A stretch of 27,959 bases of DNA from a virus: IMG/VR virus record IMGVR_UViG_3300041955_000301, positions 1 through 27,959 of that record; one strand, written 5' to 3'. The translations under genes were made by a program, and so were the position numbers. This document shows, in pieces, positions 5,290 to 12,324 of this stretch. The notes below the pieces were generated by a model, which searched no databases, had not been told where the DNA came from, and saw only the letters and a list, made by a program, of their open reading frames with translations. The stretch's first letter is position 1; each line of letters starts with the position of its first letter.

Positions 5290-7235
5290 GGCTCGCCTAC
5301 ACCCACTCCGCGCGCGCCATCGTCGGCGGCACGCTCTCCGCCCACGTCGCGCCGTCGGTGCCGATCGCGCCGTCCGTCTGGGCGGCCGAATACGCGGTGC
5401 TGCCGGATGGTGAATATGCCGGCGAGAAGATCGATCTGCGCCGCACGCCGCACATCGTCGAGCCGCTCGACATGCTCGGGCTGGACACAGTGAACGAAAT
5501 CGCGGTGATGAAGTCGGGGCAGACCGCCTTCACCACCATGTATCTCTGCGCGATCGGCTACTCGATCGACCGCGATCCCTGCGACATGGTGGTGGTGCAG
5601 CCGACCGACGTCGCGCTGCGCAAATTCAATTCGATCAAGCTCAATCGCTTTATCGAGCGCACCGCGCCGCTGCGCGAAAAGGTCTATCCGCAATCGTCGC
5701 GCTCGGCCACCGGCTCGACCACGTACGAGAAGAAGTTCCCGCGCGGCTCGCTGTCGTTGTTGCTCGCTTCGTCGCCGGCTAACCTGCGTATGCTCACGGC
5801 GAAGAAGGCATTCTGCGACGAGGTCGACGAATACGAGGACGATCTCGAAGGCCAAGGCGATCCGCTTTCGCTGGTCGCCCGCGGGCAGAAATCGTTCAAG
5901 GCCTCGGGCACCTGGAAGCGCGCCTACGTCTCGACGCCGGTCATTCAGGACGCCTCGAAGATCGAGGAGAAGCACGCCGCCGGCGATCAGCGCCGCTGGC
6001 ATGTCGAATGTCCGCAGTGCCAGTCGCGCATCGTGCTCGAGTGGAATGCGCCCTACGATCCTTCGACGCGCGGGCTCAAGTTCAAGAAAACCTTTCCGCA
6101 CCAGGCTCATTACGTCGCGCAGTGCTGCGGCGGCATCATCGAGAGCGCGCAGAAGATCGCAGTCTACCGCACCGGCCGCTGGCAAGCGACCGCGCCGGGC
6201 CCGGGCAAATATCCGTCCTATCACTTCGACGAACTGTCGGCGCCGTTCTCCACCTGGGACGGCATTGCCGCGGATTACGTCGTCGCCGGCAACGACCCGG
6301 CCAAGCTGAAGACCTTCTGGAACCTCACGCTGGGTTTACCCTTCAACGTCGCCGTCGATGCGCCGGACTACGAGCTGCTGATGCAGCGGCGCGAGGATTA
6401 TCCGCCCGAGGTGATTCCGCCCGGTGCGCTCCTCGTCAACGTCTCGGCCGACGTGCAGATGCGCGGCATCTATGTCGAGGTGGTGGCGTTCGCACCCGAT
6501 CAGCAGAGCTGGACCATCTTCGCCGACTATCTCGACGGCTCGACCACCGAGGTCGACGCCGGCGCCTTCGCCGAGCTCACCAAGCTCTACGAGCGCGAAT
6601 GGCCCGACACCAACGGCCGCAAATTCCGCGCCGACGAGTTCCTGATCGACTCCGGATATCGCACCGACGTCGTCTACGAATGGACGCGGCGGCATCCCGG
6701 CACCAGGGCGACCAAGGGCGACGACGGCTGGTCGAAAGTGCCGCTCGGCATCGCCACCGACCAGGACATCGATTACCGCGGCCGCAAGATCAAAGGCGGC
6801 GCCAAGCTCCGCCTGATGGGCACTTGGCCGCTGAAATCGAAATTCTATACCTACGCGGCGCTGATGCCGATCGCCGACGGCGCCGGCCTCACGTTTCCAC
6901 CTGGCTTCTGCCACTTCGGCCGCTTCCTCGACGAGAACTATTTCAAGCAGATCACCTCGGAATATCTCGAGGACGGTGTCTTCCGCGGCCGCAAGCGCAA
7001 GACCTGGAAGCAGCGGCCGCACCGCGACAATCACTTCCTCGACTGCCGCGTTGGCAACATCGCCGGCGCGCACGCCTATTTCACGAGCTTCAAGGCCGAC
7101 GATTGGGCCGCGCGCGCGATCGAGCGGGGCGTGAGCGCCGAGGAGCTACCGGCGGAGGCGCCGGCGCCGGCGGCAAATGCGGGCGAACAAAAAAGCTATT
7201 TCGAGCAGCTCGCGTCATTGAACAAGGGGCTGTGA
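5286..7235 (+). CDS. terL: terminase large subunit (lambda GpA family), 649 aa
   Basis: ATP-driven packaging motor and nuclease that cuts concatemeric DNA and loads it through the portal. The N-terminal ATPase shows a degenerate Walker A (MKSGQTAFTT, residues 75-84), typical of GpA proteins, and a Walker B (KKAFCDEVDEY, Asp178-Glu179). A zinc-finger-like set, Cys242/Cys245 and Cys280/Cys281, lies between the domains. The nuclease domain begins at VSADVQMRGIYVEVV (Asp389) and includes DEFLIDSGYRTD and a late HRDNHFLDCRVGN motif. Length is normal for the family. Start GTG 5286 overlaps the small-subunit stop. The family predicts cos-type ends, but the cos site is not identifiable by eye. Confidence 0.96.
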   Translation: MRLAYTHSARAIVGGTLSAHVAPSVPIAPSVWAAEYAVLPDGEYAGEKIDLRRTPHIVEPLDMLGLDTVNEIAVMKSGQTAFTTMYLCAIGYSIDRDPCDMVVVQPTDVALRKFNSIKLNRFIERTAPLREKVYPQSSRSATGSTTYEKKFPRGSLSLLLASSPANLRMLTAKKAFCDEVDEYEDDLEGQGDPLSLVARGQKSFKASGTWKRAYVSTPVIQDASKIEEKHAAGDQRRWHVECPQCQSRIVLEWNAPYDPSTRGLKFKKTFPHQAHYVAQCCGGIIESAQKIAVYRTGRWQATAPGPGKYPSYHFDELSAPFSTWDGIAADYVVAGNDPAKLKTFWNLTLGLPFNVAVDAPDYELLMQRREDYPPEVIPPGALLVNVSADVQMRGIYVEVVAFAPDQQSWTIFADYLDGSTTEVDAGAFAELTKLYEREWPDTNGRKFRADEFLIDSGYRTDVVYEWTRRHPGTRATKGDDGWSKVPLGIATDQDIDYRGRKIKGGAKLRLMGTWPLKSKFYTYAALMPIADGAGLTFPPGFCHFGRFLDENYFKQITSEYLEDGVFRGRKRKTWKQRPHRDNHFLDCRVGNIAGAHAYFTSFKADDWAARAIERGVSAEELPAEAPAPAANAGEQKSYFEQLASLNKGL

Positions 7236-7236
7236 G

Positions 7237-7548
7237 CTAAAGCGCGACGCCAGTCAGTCCGAGCCTGGCCAGTTCATCCTTCTCGATCTCAACTTGGTCG
7301 AGCACGCACTCCCAGTTTTTGCCCATCTCCGTGACACACTCGTTCAGCGTGTGCCGATGGCACGGGTCAATCAGCGTGTGCCGATGGCACGGGTCAACAA
7401 TTGCATGAATGTGAGCGAGGCCTGGATCATTGACCACGCGCGAATGGACGATCGGCGCGCTACGAGTCGGCGTGAGCACCGCCGGCGCGGCGACGACGCA
7501 GGTGCCGAGCCCCTGCAACAAATTGCGGCGGGATATTGTAAAGGCCAT
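7237..7548 (-). CDS. Tat-exported protein with DPxHxH repeats and a portal-like C-terminus, 103 aa
   Basis: The only well-supported complete minus-strand gene, with a good AGAGGTG ribosome site 5 bp before its ATG at 7548-7546. Residues 5-23 form a twin-arginine signal: ISRRNLLQGL with Arg7-Arg8, a hydrophobic stretch, and a possible cleavage after APA (21-23). Residues 40-69 hold VNDPGLAHIHAIV and then two exact copies of DPCHRHTL, a Cys/His-rich 9-residue repeat. Residues 67-98 (containing NWECVLDQVEIEKDELARLG) match the portal C-terminus (portal residues 495-526) at 16 of 32 positions without gaps. It lies between terL and the gpW gene, which normally adjoin, so it looks like an inserted accessory gene (moron). 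Metal binding and export are inferred; the function is unknown. Confidence 0.75.
   Translation of the reverse strand: MAFTISRRNLLQGLGTCVVAAPAVLTPTRSAPIVHSRVVNDPGLAHIHAIVDPCHRHTLIDPCHRHTLNECVTEMGKNWECVLDQVEIEKDELARLGLTGVAL
7344..7397 (+). repeat. perfect 27-bp tandem duplication in the Tat-protein gene
   Basis: The 27-bp unit at 7344-7370 is repeated without mismatch at 7371-7397. On the minus strand each unit encodes the 9-residue block around DPCHRHTL. The lack of any difference points to a recent duplication or ongoing copy-number change. Confidence 0.95.
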
Positions 7549-7583
7549 TGATCACCTCTCAAGAGCGTCGCGGGGATTATAGC

Positions 7584-7811
7584 ATGAACCTGATCCCGCC
7601 GCACGAGGTTGCCGAGCGCTTACGCCAGGCGGAGCTAGCGCTGCATCGGCTGCAGATCGGCGAGGCCTTTGTCAGCGTACGCCTCTCCGACGGCTCGGCC
7701 ACCGAGTTCACGCCGCCCAAGATCAACGAGCTGCGCGCTTACGTCGATCTGCTGCGCGACCAGCTTCGCGGCCGCGATCGGCGCCGCGGCGCCATCAACG
7801 TGGTGTTTTGA
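7584..7811 (+). CDS. head-tail joining protein, gpW-like, 75 aa
   Basis: In lambda, gpW seals packaged heads below the portal and prepares them for tail attachment. The protein has an N-terminal helix (HEVAERLRQAELALHRLQIG), a beta-hairpin ending in the typical GSATEFTPPKINELRAYVDL, a second helix and a basic tail (GRDRRRGAI); lambda gpW has the same size and order (68 aa). ATG 7584 has a GGGGA site 7 bp upstream. Together with the portal gene downstream it matches the lambda W-B order, apart from the inserted Tat gene on its left and one small gene on its right. Confidence 0.82.
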   Translation: MNLIPPHEVAERLRQAELALHRLQIGEAFVSVRLSDGSATEFTPPKINELRAYVDLLRDQLRGRDRRRGAINVVF

Positions 7812-7812
7812 C

Positions 7813-8046
7813 ATGACGCGCAAAGAACGCCGGGCACTTGAGCGCGAGCGCAATGCACCGCCGCGGCCGCCGCAGGCAGAGCGTGCCGGGGAAACCATCG
7901 AACTGCTCTCCTCTCCTCCCGATGCCGGCCTTTATCCGGCGTTCGAGCGGGACATGCGCGCAAAGCTTGCCGAGGCATTCGGTGGCGGCTTGGCCGTCAT
8001 CCGGCGCACATATAACGAGCATGGCGAACTGGTCAGCGGGAGTTAG
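7813..8046 (+). CDS. small hypothetical protein between gpW and portal, 77 aa
   Basis: ATG 7813 follows the gpW stop by 1 bp. A very basic N-terminus (MTRKERRALERERNAPPRPP) leads to a short helical domain containing LYPAFERDMRAKLAEAFGGG and a final beta-like VIRRTYNEHGELV. No family recognised. The tight spacing supports it as a member of the head operon, perhaps a portal or packaging accessory. Confidence 0.6.
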   Translation: MTRKERRALERERNAPPRPPQAERAGETIELLSSPPDAGLYPAFERDMRAKLAEAFGGGLAVIRRTYNEHGELVSGS

Positions 8047-8052
8047 AGACCC

Positions 8053-9735
8053 GTGAGCGCTTCGCCTGCTCCGATCCAGCCCTCATCAGGCCTGAGTCTT
8101 TGGGGGCGCATGCGCGCCCGCATCGACACGCTCTGGGGCCCGACCGAGACCACCGAGCGCCCGGAGGGCGCCTTCCCGGCGGTCTACAAGGGCGCCAGCC
8201 TCGACTATCAGGAAACCTACGCCTGGCGGCCGCCGCTCACCTCGGCCGAGAGCGCGACCCTCTACGACCGCATCTGGGCCAACAGCCGCGCCGACGATCT
8301 CGCGCGCAACAATCCGCATGCCGCCGCCGGCATCATGCGGCTGGTCGACATGCTGGTCGGCGCCGGCATCCGGCTGGCGCCGCGGCCCGATGCCCACGCG
8401 CTCGGCGTCGATACCGCAAACCGCTCCGGCCGCGACATCATCAAAAAACTCGCCGCCTCGCTCAAGAGCGAGTGGGCGCTGTTCGCCAACGATCCGCGGC
8501 GCTTCGCCGACGCGCAGCGGCGCTATTCTCTCAATACGCTGTTCCGCCTGCAGGCGCGCACGACGGTGCGCCGCGGTGAGAGCACCGCTTATCTGACCTG
8601 GAAACCGCATCCGGCGGCACGCTATGCCACCTGCCTGCGCGTGATCGATCCCGACCGGCTCTGCAATCCGCTCGGCCAGGCCGACACGCTCTGGCTGCGC
8701 GGCGGCATCTCCTATGACGACGATGGCGTGCCGACGCAGTACCACGTCCGCAACGGCCATCCATCGGATTGGTTCCGCTTCGCCCAGCTCCTGAAGTGGA
8801 CGACGATCCCGCGCACTACCGAATCGGGCCGGCCGGTCTTCGTCCACGCCATGGAGCCGGACCGCGAGGACCAGTCGCGCGCCATCACGCCGTTCGCGGC
8901 GCTGATGACCGGCTTGCGCATGATCGGCAAGTTCGCCGAGACCGAGATTGCCACCGCGACGACGAATGCATTGTTCGCCGCCTTCGTGCATTCCAACCTG
9001 CCGGTTGCCGACGCGACGCAGGCGTTCACGGCGCAGGCCACCACCTTCGCCGACAAGCGGCATCATTACTGGCAGCAGAATCCGGCCCGATTGAACGGCG
9101 TGCGCATCCCGGTGATGCCGATCGGCGACGAGATCAAACTCAACACCGCGCCGCGGCAGACCACCGCTTTTGCCGCCTTCGAGACGGCATTTCTGCGCGC
9201 CATCGCTTCCGCGCTCGGCCTGTCCTACGAGCAGCTGGCGATGGACTGGACGAAGACGAATTATTCGTCCGCGCGCGCGGCGCTCAACGAGGTCTGGCGC
9301 CACATCGAATCGCTGTTCTCATCGTTCGTCGAGCAGGTCGTGGCGCCGGTCTATTACGCGGTGATCGAAGAGGCCTTCGACAAGGGCTACATCACCGCAC
9401 CTGCCGGCGCCCCGGATTTCTGGGATGTTCCCGGCGCCTATCTGTGCGCCCGCTGGATCGGCCCGTCGCGCGGCTACGTCGATCCGGTCAAGGAGGCGCA
9501 GGCCGCCGGCATCCGCATGGATCAGCTCACGTCCACGCTCGAGGCGGAATGCGCGCTCGCCGGCGAGGACTGGCTCGACGTGCTCGACCAGGCGGCGATC
9601 GAGAAAGATGAGCTCGGCGCGCGCGGCCTGATGCGCGCCATCTCCGCGCCCGGACGCATTGCGACAGACCCGAGCGACGATCCCGACGGCACGCCGGCGC
9701 CGGAAGACGTCACCAATGAGAAGCAAGCGGCATGA
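8053..9735 (+). CDS. portal protein (lambda gpB family), 560 aa
   Basis: Forms the dodecameric ring at one capsid vertex through which DNA enters and leaves and to which the tail attaches. Family features in order: an N-terminal helix, RADDLARNNPHAAAGIMRLV (about residues 80-99), the wing and stem region with WTTIPRTTESGRPVFVHAME, MTGLRMIGKFAETEIATATT near residue 285, and MDWTKTNYSSARAALNEVW (about residues 397-415). The C-terminus (495-526) carries the VLDQ...IEKDEL motif that recurs in the Tat protein. GTG 8053 is the only sensible start after the previous gene. The TGA overlaps the protease ATG. Length is usual. Confidence 0.96.
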   Translation: MSASPAPIQPSSGLSLWGRMRARIDTLWGPTETTERPEGAFPAVYKGASLDYQETYAWRPPLTSAESATLYDRIWANSRADDLARNNPHAAAGIMRLVDMLVGAGIRLAPRPDAHALGVDTANRSGRDIIKKLAASLKSEWALFANDPRRFADAQRRYSLNTLFRLQARTTVRRGESTAYLTWKPHPAARYATCLRVIDPDRLCNPLGQADTLWLRGGISYDDDGVPTQYHVRNGHPSDWFRFAQLLKWTTIPRTTESGRPVFVHAMEPDREDQSRAITPFAALMTGLRMIGKFAETEIATATTNALFAAFVHSNLPVADATQAFTAQATTFADKRHHYWQQNPARLNGVRIPVMPIGDEIKLNTAPRQTTAFAAFETAFLRAIASALGLSYEQLAMDWTKTNYSSARAALNEVWRHIESLFSSFVEQVVAPVYYAVIEEAFDKGYITAPAGAPDFWDVPGAYLCARWIGPSRGYVDPVKEAQAAGIRMDQLTSTLEAECALAGEDWLDVLDQAAIEKDELGARGLMRAISAPGRIATDPSDDPDGTPAPEDVTNEKQAA

Positions 9736-10658
9736 ACTTCCGTCATCCCCGCATCGCCGCGCGCATCTTCAATACGCCGCTGATGGTCGACGCCGGAAAG
9801 GCGGTGGCCATCGTCGCCGGCATGGGCGGCCGGCTCATTGATGGCCAGCTCGTCATCGACGGCCCGGCCGCAATCGACCATGTCGCCTTCTCAGGCGGGC
9901 GTCCTTCAGAAAAGATGGGCCGGCTCGGCGATCCGATGGGAACGGCGGCCGAGGCGAGGGGCTACGGCGACGACCTTTTGACCAGGTTTGGATCGGTCGC
10001 GGTGATCGCGATCGAGGGCACGCTCGTCCACAAGGGCGCCTGGCTGGACAGCAATTCCGGCGAGACCTCCTACGAGGGCATCCAGACGCAAGTGCTGCGC
10101 GCGGCGCGCGACGAGCGCGTGCGCGGCGTCGTCTTCGAGGTCGATTCCTTCGGCGGCGAGGCCGCCGGCGCCTTCGATACCGCGGACATGATCGCCGAGC
10201 TCTCGGCAGTCAAGCCGACGGTCGCCATTCTCACCGATTTCGCGCTCTCCGGCGGCTATCTGCTCGCCGCCGCGGCGCGGCAGATCGTGCTGCCGGAGAA
10301 CGGTTATGCCGGCTCGATCGGCGTCATCTCCATGCATGTCGATTTCTCGCGCGCGATCGAGAACGACGGCGTGCGCGTCACCGTGCTCACCTCCGGCGCG
10401 CGCAAAGACGACGGCTCGCCGTTCAAGCCGCTCGGCGCCGACGTCGCCGCGCGCTGGCAGGCGGATCTCGACGAGGGCCGCGAACAGTTCGCAACGGCGG
10501 TCGCCAGATATCGCGGCCGCCGGCTGTCGAAGAGCGCTGCGCTCGCCACGGAGGCCGGCGTCTTCCGCGGCGAGAACGCCGTCGAGGCCGGGCTCACTGA
10601 CGGCGTGGTGCGGCCGAGCATGGCCTTTGCCGAATTCGTCCAGCGCGTGAATCGCTGA
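9732..10658 (+). CDS. S49-family capsid protease (lambda gpC-like), 308 aa
   Basis: A serine protease that processes the portal, scaffold or itself during head maturation. The SppA-type Ser/Lys dyad is visible: Ser173 in DFALSGGYLLAAAA and Lys225 in TSGARKDDGSPF. The oxyanion-side GVVFEVDSFGGEAAG (residues 132-146) is also present. The first 90 residues form the extension common in phage members. Lambda gpC carries its scaffold as a nested C-terminal product; here the gene stops at 308 residues and a separate gene downstream is the scaffold candidate. ATG 9732 overlaps the portal stop (ATGA). Confidence 0.94.
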   Translation: MNFRHPRIAARIFNTPLMVDAGKAVAIVAGMGGRLIDGQLVIDGPAAIDHVAFSGGRPSEKMGRLGDPMGTAAEARGYGDDLLTRFGSVAVIAIEGTLVHKGAWLDSNSGETSYEGIQTQVLRAARDERVRGVVFEVDSFGGEAAGAFDTADMIAELSAVKPTVAILTDFALSGGYLLAAAARQIVLPENGYAGSIGVISMHVDFSRAIENDGVRVTVLTSGARKDDGSPFKPLGADVAARWQADLDEGREQFATAVARYRGRRLSKSAALATEAGVFRGENAVEAGLTDGVVRPSMAFAEFVQRVNR

Positions 10659-10692
10659 AGCTTTTTCTCTTCTCAAAAACCTGGAGAACATC

Positions 10693-11178
10693 ATGGACGC
10701 GAATTCCCGCGGTCTCGCCGCCATTGCTACTGCTGCCGATAGCGGCTCGCATGAATCCGGCACGGTGCTCATCACCGGCGCCGGCAAGCTCAAAATCGGT
10801 TTCAGTCCAGAGGAGCATGCCGCCGCGCTCCTCGAGGCGAAAACCGAGGGCAAGAAGGAAGGCACCGTCGCCGCGGCGACCGGCGAGCGAGCGCGCATTG
10901 CCGCGATCGTCAACGCGCCGGAGGCCAAGGGCCGCGAGGGCCTGGCCAATCATCTCGCCTTCAGCACCGAGCTCGCCCCAGCCGCGGCGATCGAGATGCT
11001 CAAGGCCGCGCCGGTTGCCGCGCCGGAGAAGACCTCGCGGCTCGATGGCAAGGTGCCGACGCCGAAGGTCGACGCCGTCGAAAGCGGCGCCCAGCGCGAC
11101 CGCGCCGCGGGCCTGTCGGCCGCGGTGGTCCATCAGCTCGAGAAGATCGGCAAGAAGCCGCTCGCCCGCACCGCCTGA
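10693..11178 (+). CDS. putative scaffolding / capsid-assembly protein, 161 aa
   Basis: ATG 10693 has a GGAG site 6 bp upstream. The product is hydrophilic, alanine-rich and mostly helical (SPEEHAAALLEAKTEGKKEG, then ATGERARIAAIV), with a flexible, lysine/proline-containing second half. That composition and its place between the S49 protease and the decoration gene fit a scaffold, as in other lambda-head phages where Nu3 lies at the end of gene C. The sequence itself is not diagnostic; it could also be a capsid fibre or a protease pro-segment. The short gap from the protease and the good ribosome site suggest strong independent translation. Confidence 0.55.
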   Translation: MDANSRGLAAIATAADSGSHESGTVLITGAGKLKIGFSPEEHAAALLEAKTEGKKEGTVAAATGERARIAAIVNAPEAKGREGLANHLAFSTELAPAAAIEMLKAAPVAAPEKTSRLDGKVPTPKVDAVESGAQRDRAAGLSAAVVHQLEKIGKKPLARTA

Positions 11179-11217
11179 TTTCCAGCCGGCCCGCGCTCGC
11201 GCGTGCCGCCCACCACA

Positions 11218-11249
11218 ACCCGCACTCGCGCGGGTCCCTTGATTGGAGC
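11218..11249 (+). promoter_or_regulatory. hairpin leader before the decoration gene
   Basis: ACCCGC (11218-11223) and GCGGGT (11230-11235) form a perfect 6-bp stem around ACTCGC. The ribosome site TTGGAGCT (11243-11250) follows directly. The same layout and much of the same sequence recur before the capsid gene at 12291-12324. There is no T run, so it is not a terminator; it may stabilise the message or insulate the ribosome site. Confidence 0.5.
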
Positions 11250-11254
11250 TTTCC

Positions 11255-12217
11255 ATGGCCCTCTTCACCGAGACCAAATTCCGCCAAACGCTGCAGACGG
11301 CGTTCCTCAAGTGGTTCGCCGCCGAGGAGATTTCCTTCGAGCAGGAGACCGCGGCGCCGAACTGCGCGGCTAATCCGCCGCCGTCGCCCTCAAGCGGACA
11401 ATCGAATCCGGGCCTGCTCGATATCGGCACCGTCATGAGCCGCATTATCATCGGCGGCGGCACGCCGGCGGCTGCGGTCGCCAATGGCGGCAATACCGGC
11501 GACGGCACCGTCGGCACGGTGACGGCGCAGACCGGCGAGCAGGTTGGGACTTACACCGTCAGCTTCACCGCCGCGACCGCGTTCAACGTCTACGATCCGA
11601 AGGGCGCGCTGGTCGGCTCCGGCACGACCGGCACGGCATTTGCTAACCAGATCGGCTTCACCATCACCGCCGGTGGGACCGCCTTCGTCGCCGGCGACAG
11701 CTTCACCATCGCGGTACCGCCGGGCAGCTATACGGCCAATGCCGGCAATACCGGCAACGGCACCTGTGGCGCGGTGACGGCAAAAGCGGGCTGCCAAGCC
11801 GGCACCTATACCGGCGAGTTCTACGCGGCCACCAAGTTCAGCCTTTACGATCCTTCCGGCAGGTTTGTCGGCGAGGGCACGACTGGCACGGCCTTCTCCA
11901 ACCAGATCGGCTTCACCATCACCGCCGGTGGCACCGCCTTCGTCCTCAGTGATGGCTTCTCCGTCGCGGTACAGACCGGTTCCGGCAATGTGACGCCGCT
12001 CAATCCGTCTGCCGTCGATGGTTCCGCAGTCGCCGTCGGCGTCGTCGTCAGGCCGCAGACCGTGCCGGCGGCCGCGACCGCCACGGTGGTGCTCGCCGAG
12101 CGGCTCGTCGTCGGCCTGCTCGATTATCTGATCTGGCCCGCCGGCATCACCTCGACCCAGCAGGCCGCGGCGCTCGCTCAGCTCGCCGCCAATTACGTCA
12201 TCTGCCGGCCCAGCTGA
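11255..12217 (+). CDS. head decoration protein (lambda gpD-like) with a duplicated inserted domain, 320 aa
   Basis: Binds the outside of the expanded capsid and stabilises it. The decoration-like core is split: residues 1-70 (ending in GLLDIGTVMSRI) and 245-315 (SAVAVGVVVRPQTV, then LVVGLLDYLIWPAGI). Between them are two tandem copies of a beta-sandwich-like module, about 79-156 and 164-240. Each reads roughly NTG-x-GT, GTYT, F-x-AAT-x-F, YDP-x-G, GTTGTAF-x-NQIGFTITAGGTAF, then D-x-F. At about 320 residues it is around three times lambda gpD (110 aa), and the inserts account for the difference. ATG 11255 is chosen over the in-frame ATG 11243 because of TTGGAGCT just upstream. Confidence 0.86.
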   Translation: MALFTETKFRQTLQTAFLKWFAAEEISFEQETAAPNCAANPPPSPSSGQSNPGLLDIGTVMSRIIIGGGTPAAAVANGGNTGDGTVGTVTAQTGEQVGTYTVSFTAATAFNVYDPKGALVGSGTTGTAFANQIGFTITAGGTAFVAGDSFTIAVPPGSYTANAGNTGNGTCGAVTAKAGCQAGTYTGEFYAATKFSLYDPSGRFVGEGTTGTAFSNQIGFTITAGGTAFVLSDGFSVAVQTGSGNVTPLNPSAVDGSAVAVGVVVRPQTVPAAATATVVLAERLVVGLLDYLIWPAGITSTQQAAALAQLAANYVICRPS

Positions 12218-12226
12218 TCTTTGTTT

Positions 12227-12316
12227 GGCCCGCTCGCCGGGCCGATCGCGCGTTTACGCGCGGGAAACGCGCTGTCGCCACACCCAACCCGCCCGCTCGC
12301 GGGCCCTATTGGAGCT
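12227..12316 (+). promoter_or_regulatory. three hairpins in the capsid-gene leader
   Basis: GGCCCG/CGGGCC (12227-12243) and CGCGCG-TTTA-CGCGCG (12247-12262) form tight hairpins. A third, GCCCGC-TC-GCGGGC (12291-12304), stands immediately before the ribosome site TTGGAGCTAGC (12309-12319). The last part repeats the leader before the decoration gene. No T run follows. These may set the high level of capsid translation or mark RNA processing. Confidence 0.5.
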
Positions 12317-12324
12317 AGCTTCCC

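Noticed and set aside
4128-6224. 698-residue minus-strand open frame
   Set aside because: It lies antisense to the small and large terminase genes and is Arg/Ala/Ser-rich with no recognisable domain; high GC makes stops rare on the opposite strand.
6008-7240. 410-residue plus-strand frame
   Set aside because: It overlaps the large terminase in another frame, and its Arg/His-rich composition is typical of out-of-frame GC-rich coding DNA.
8086-9303. 405-residue minus-strand open frame
   Set aside because: Antisense shadow of the portal gene, with no ribosome site and no domain.
12227-12316. Hairpins before the capsid gene as a terminator
   Set aside because: No T run follows any of the stems, and the genes on both sides belong to one late unit.
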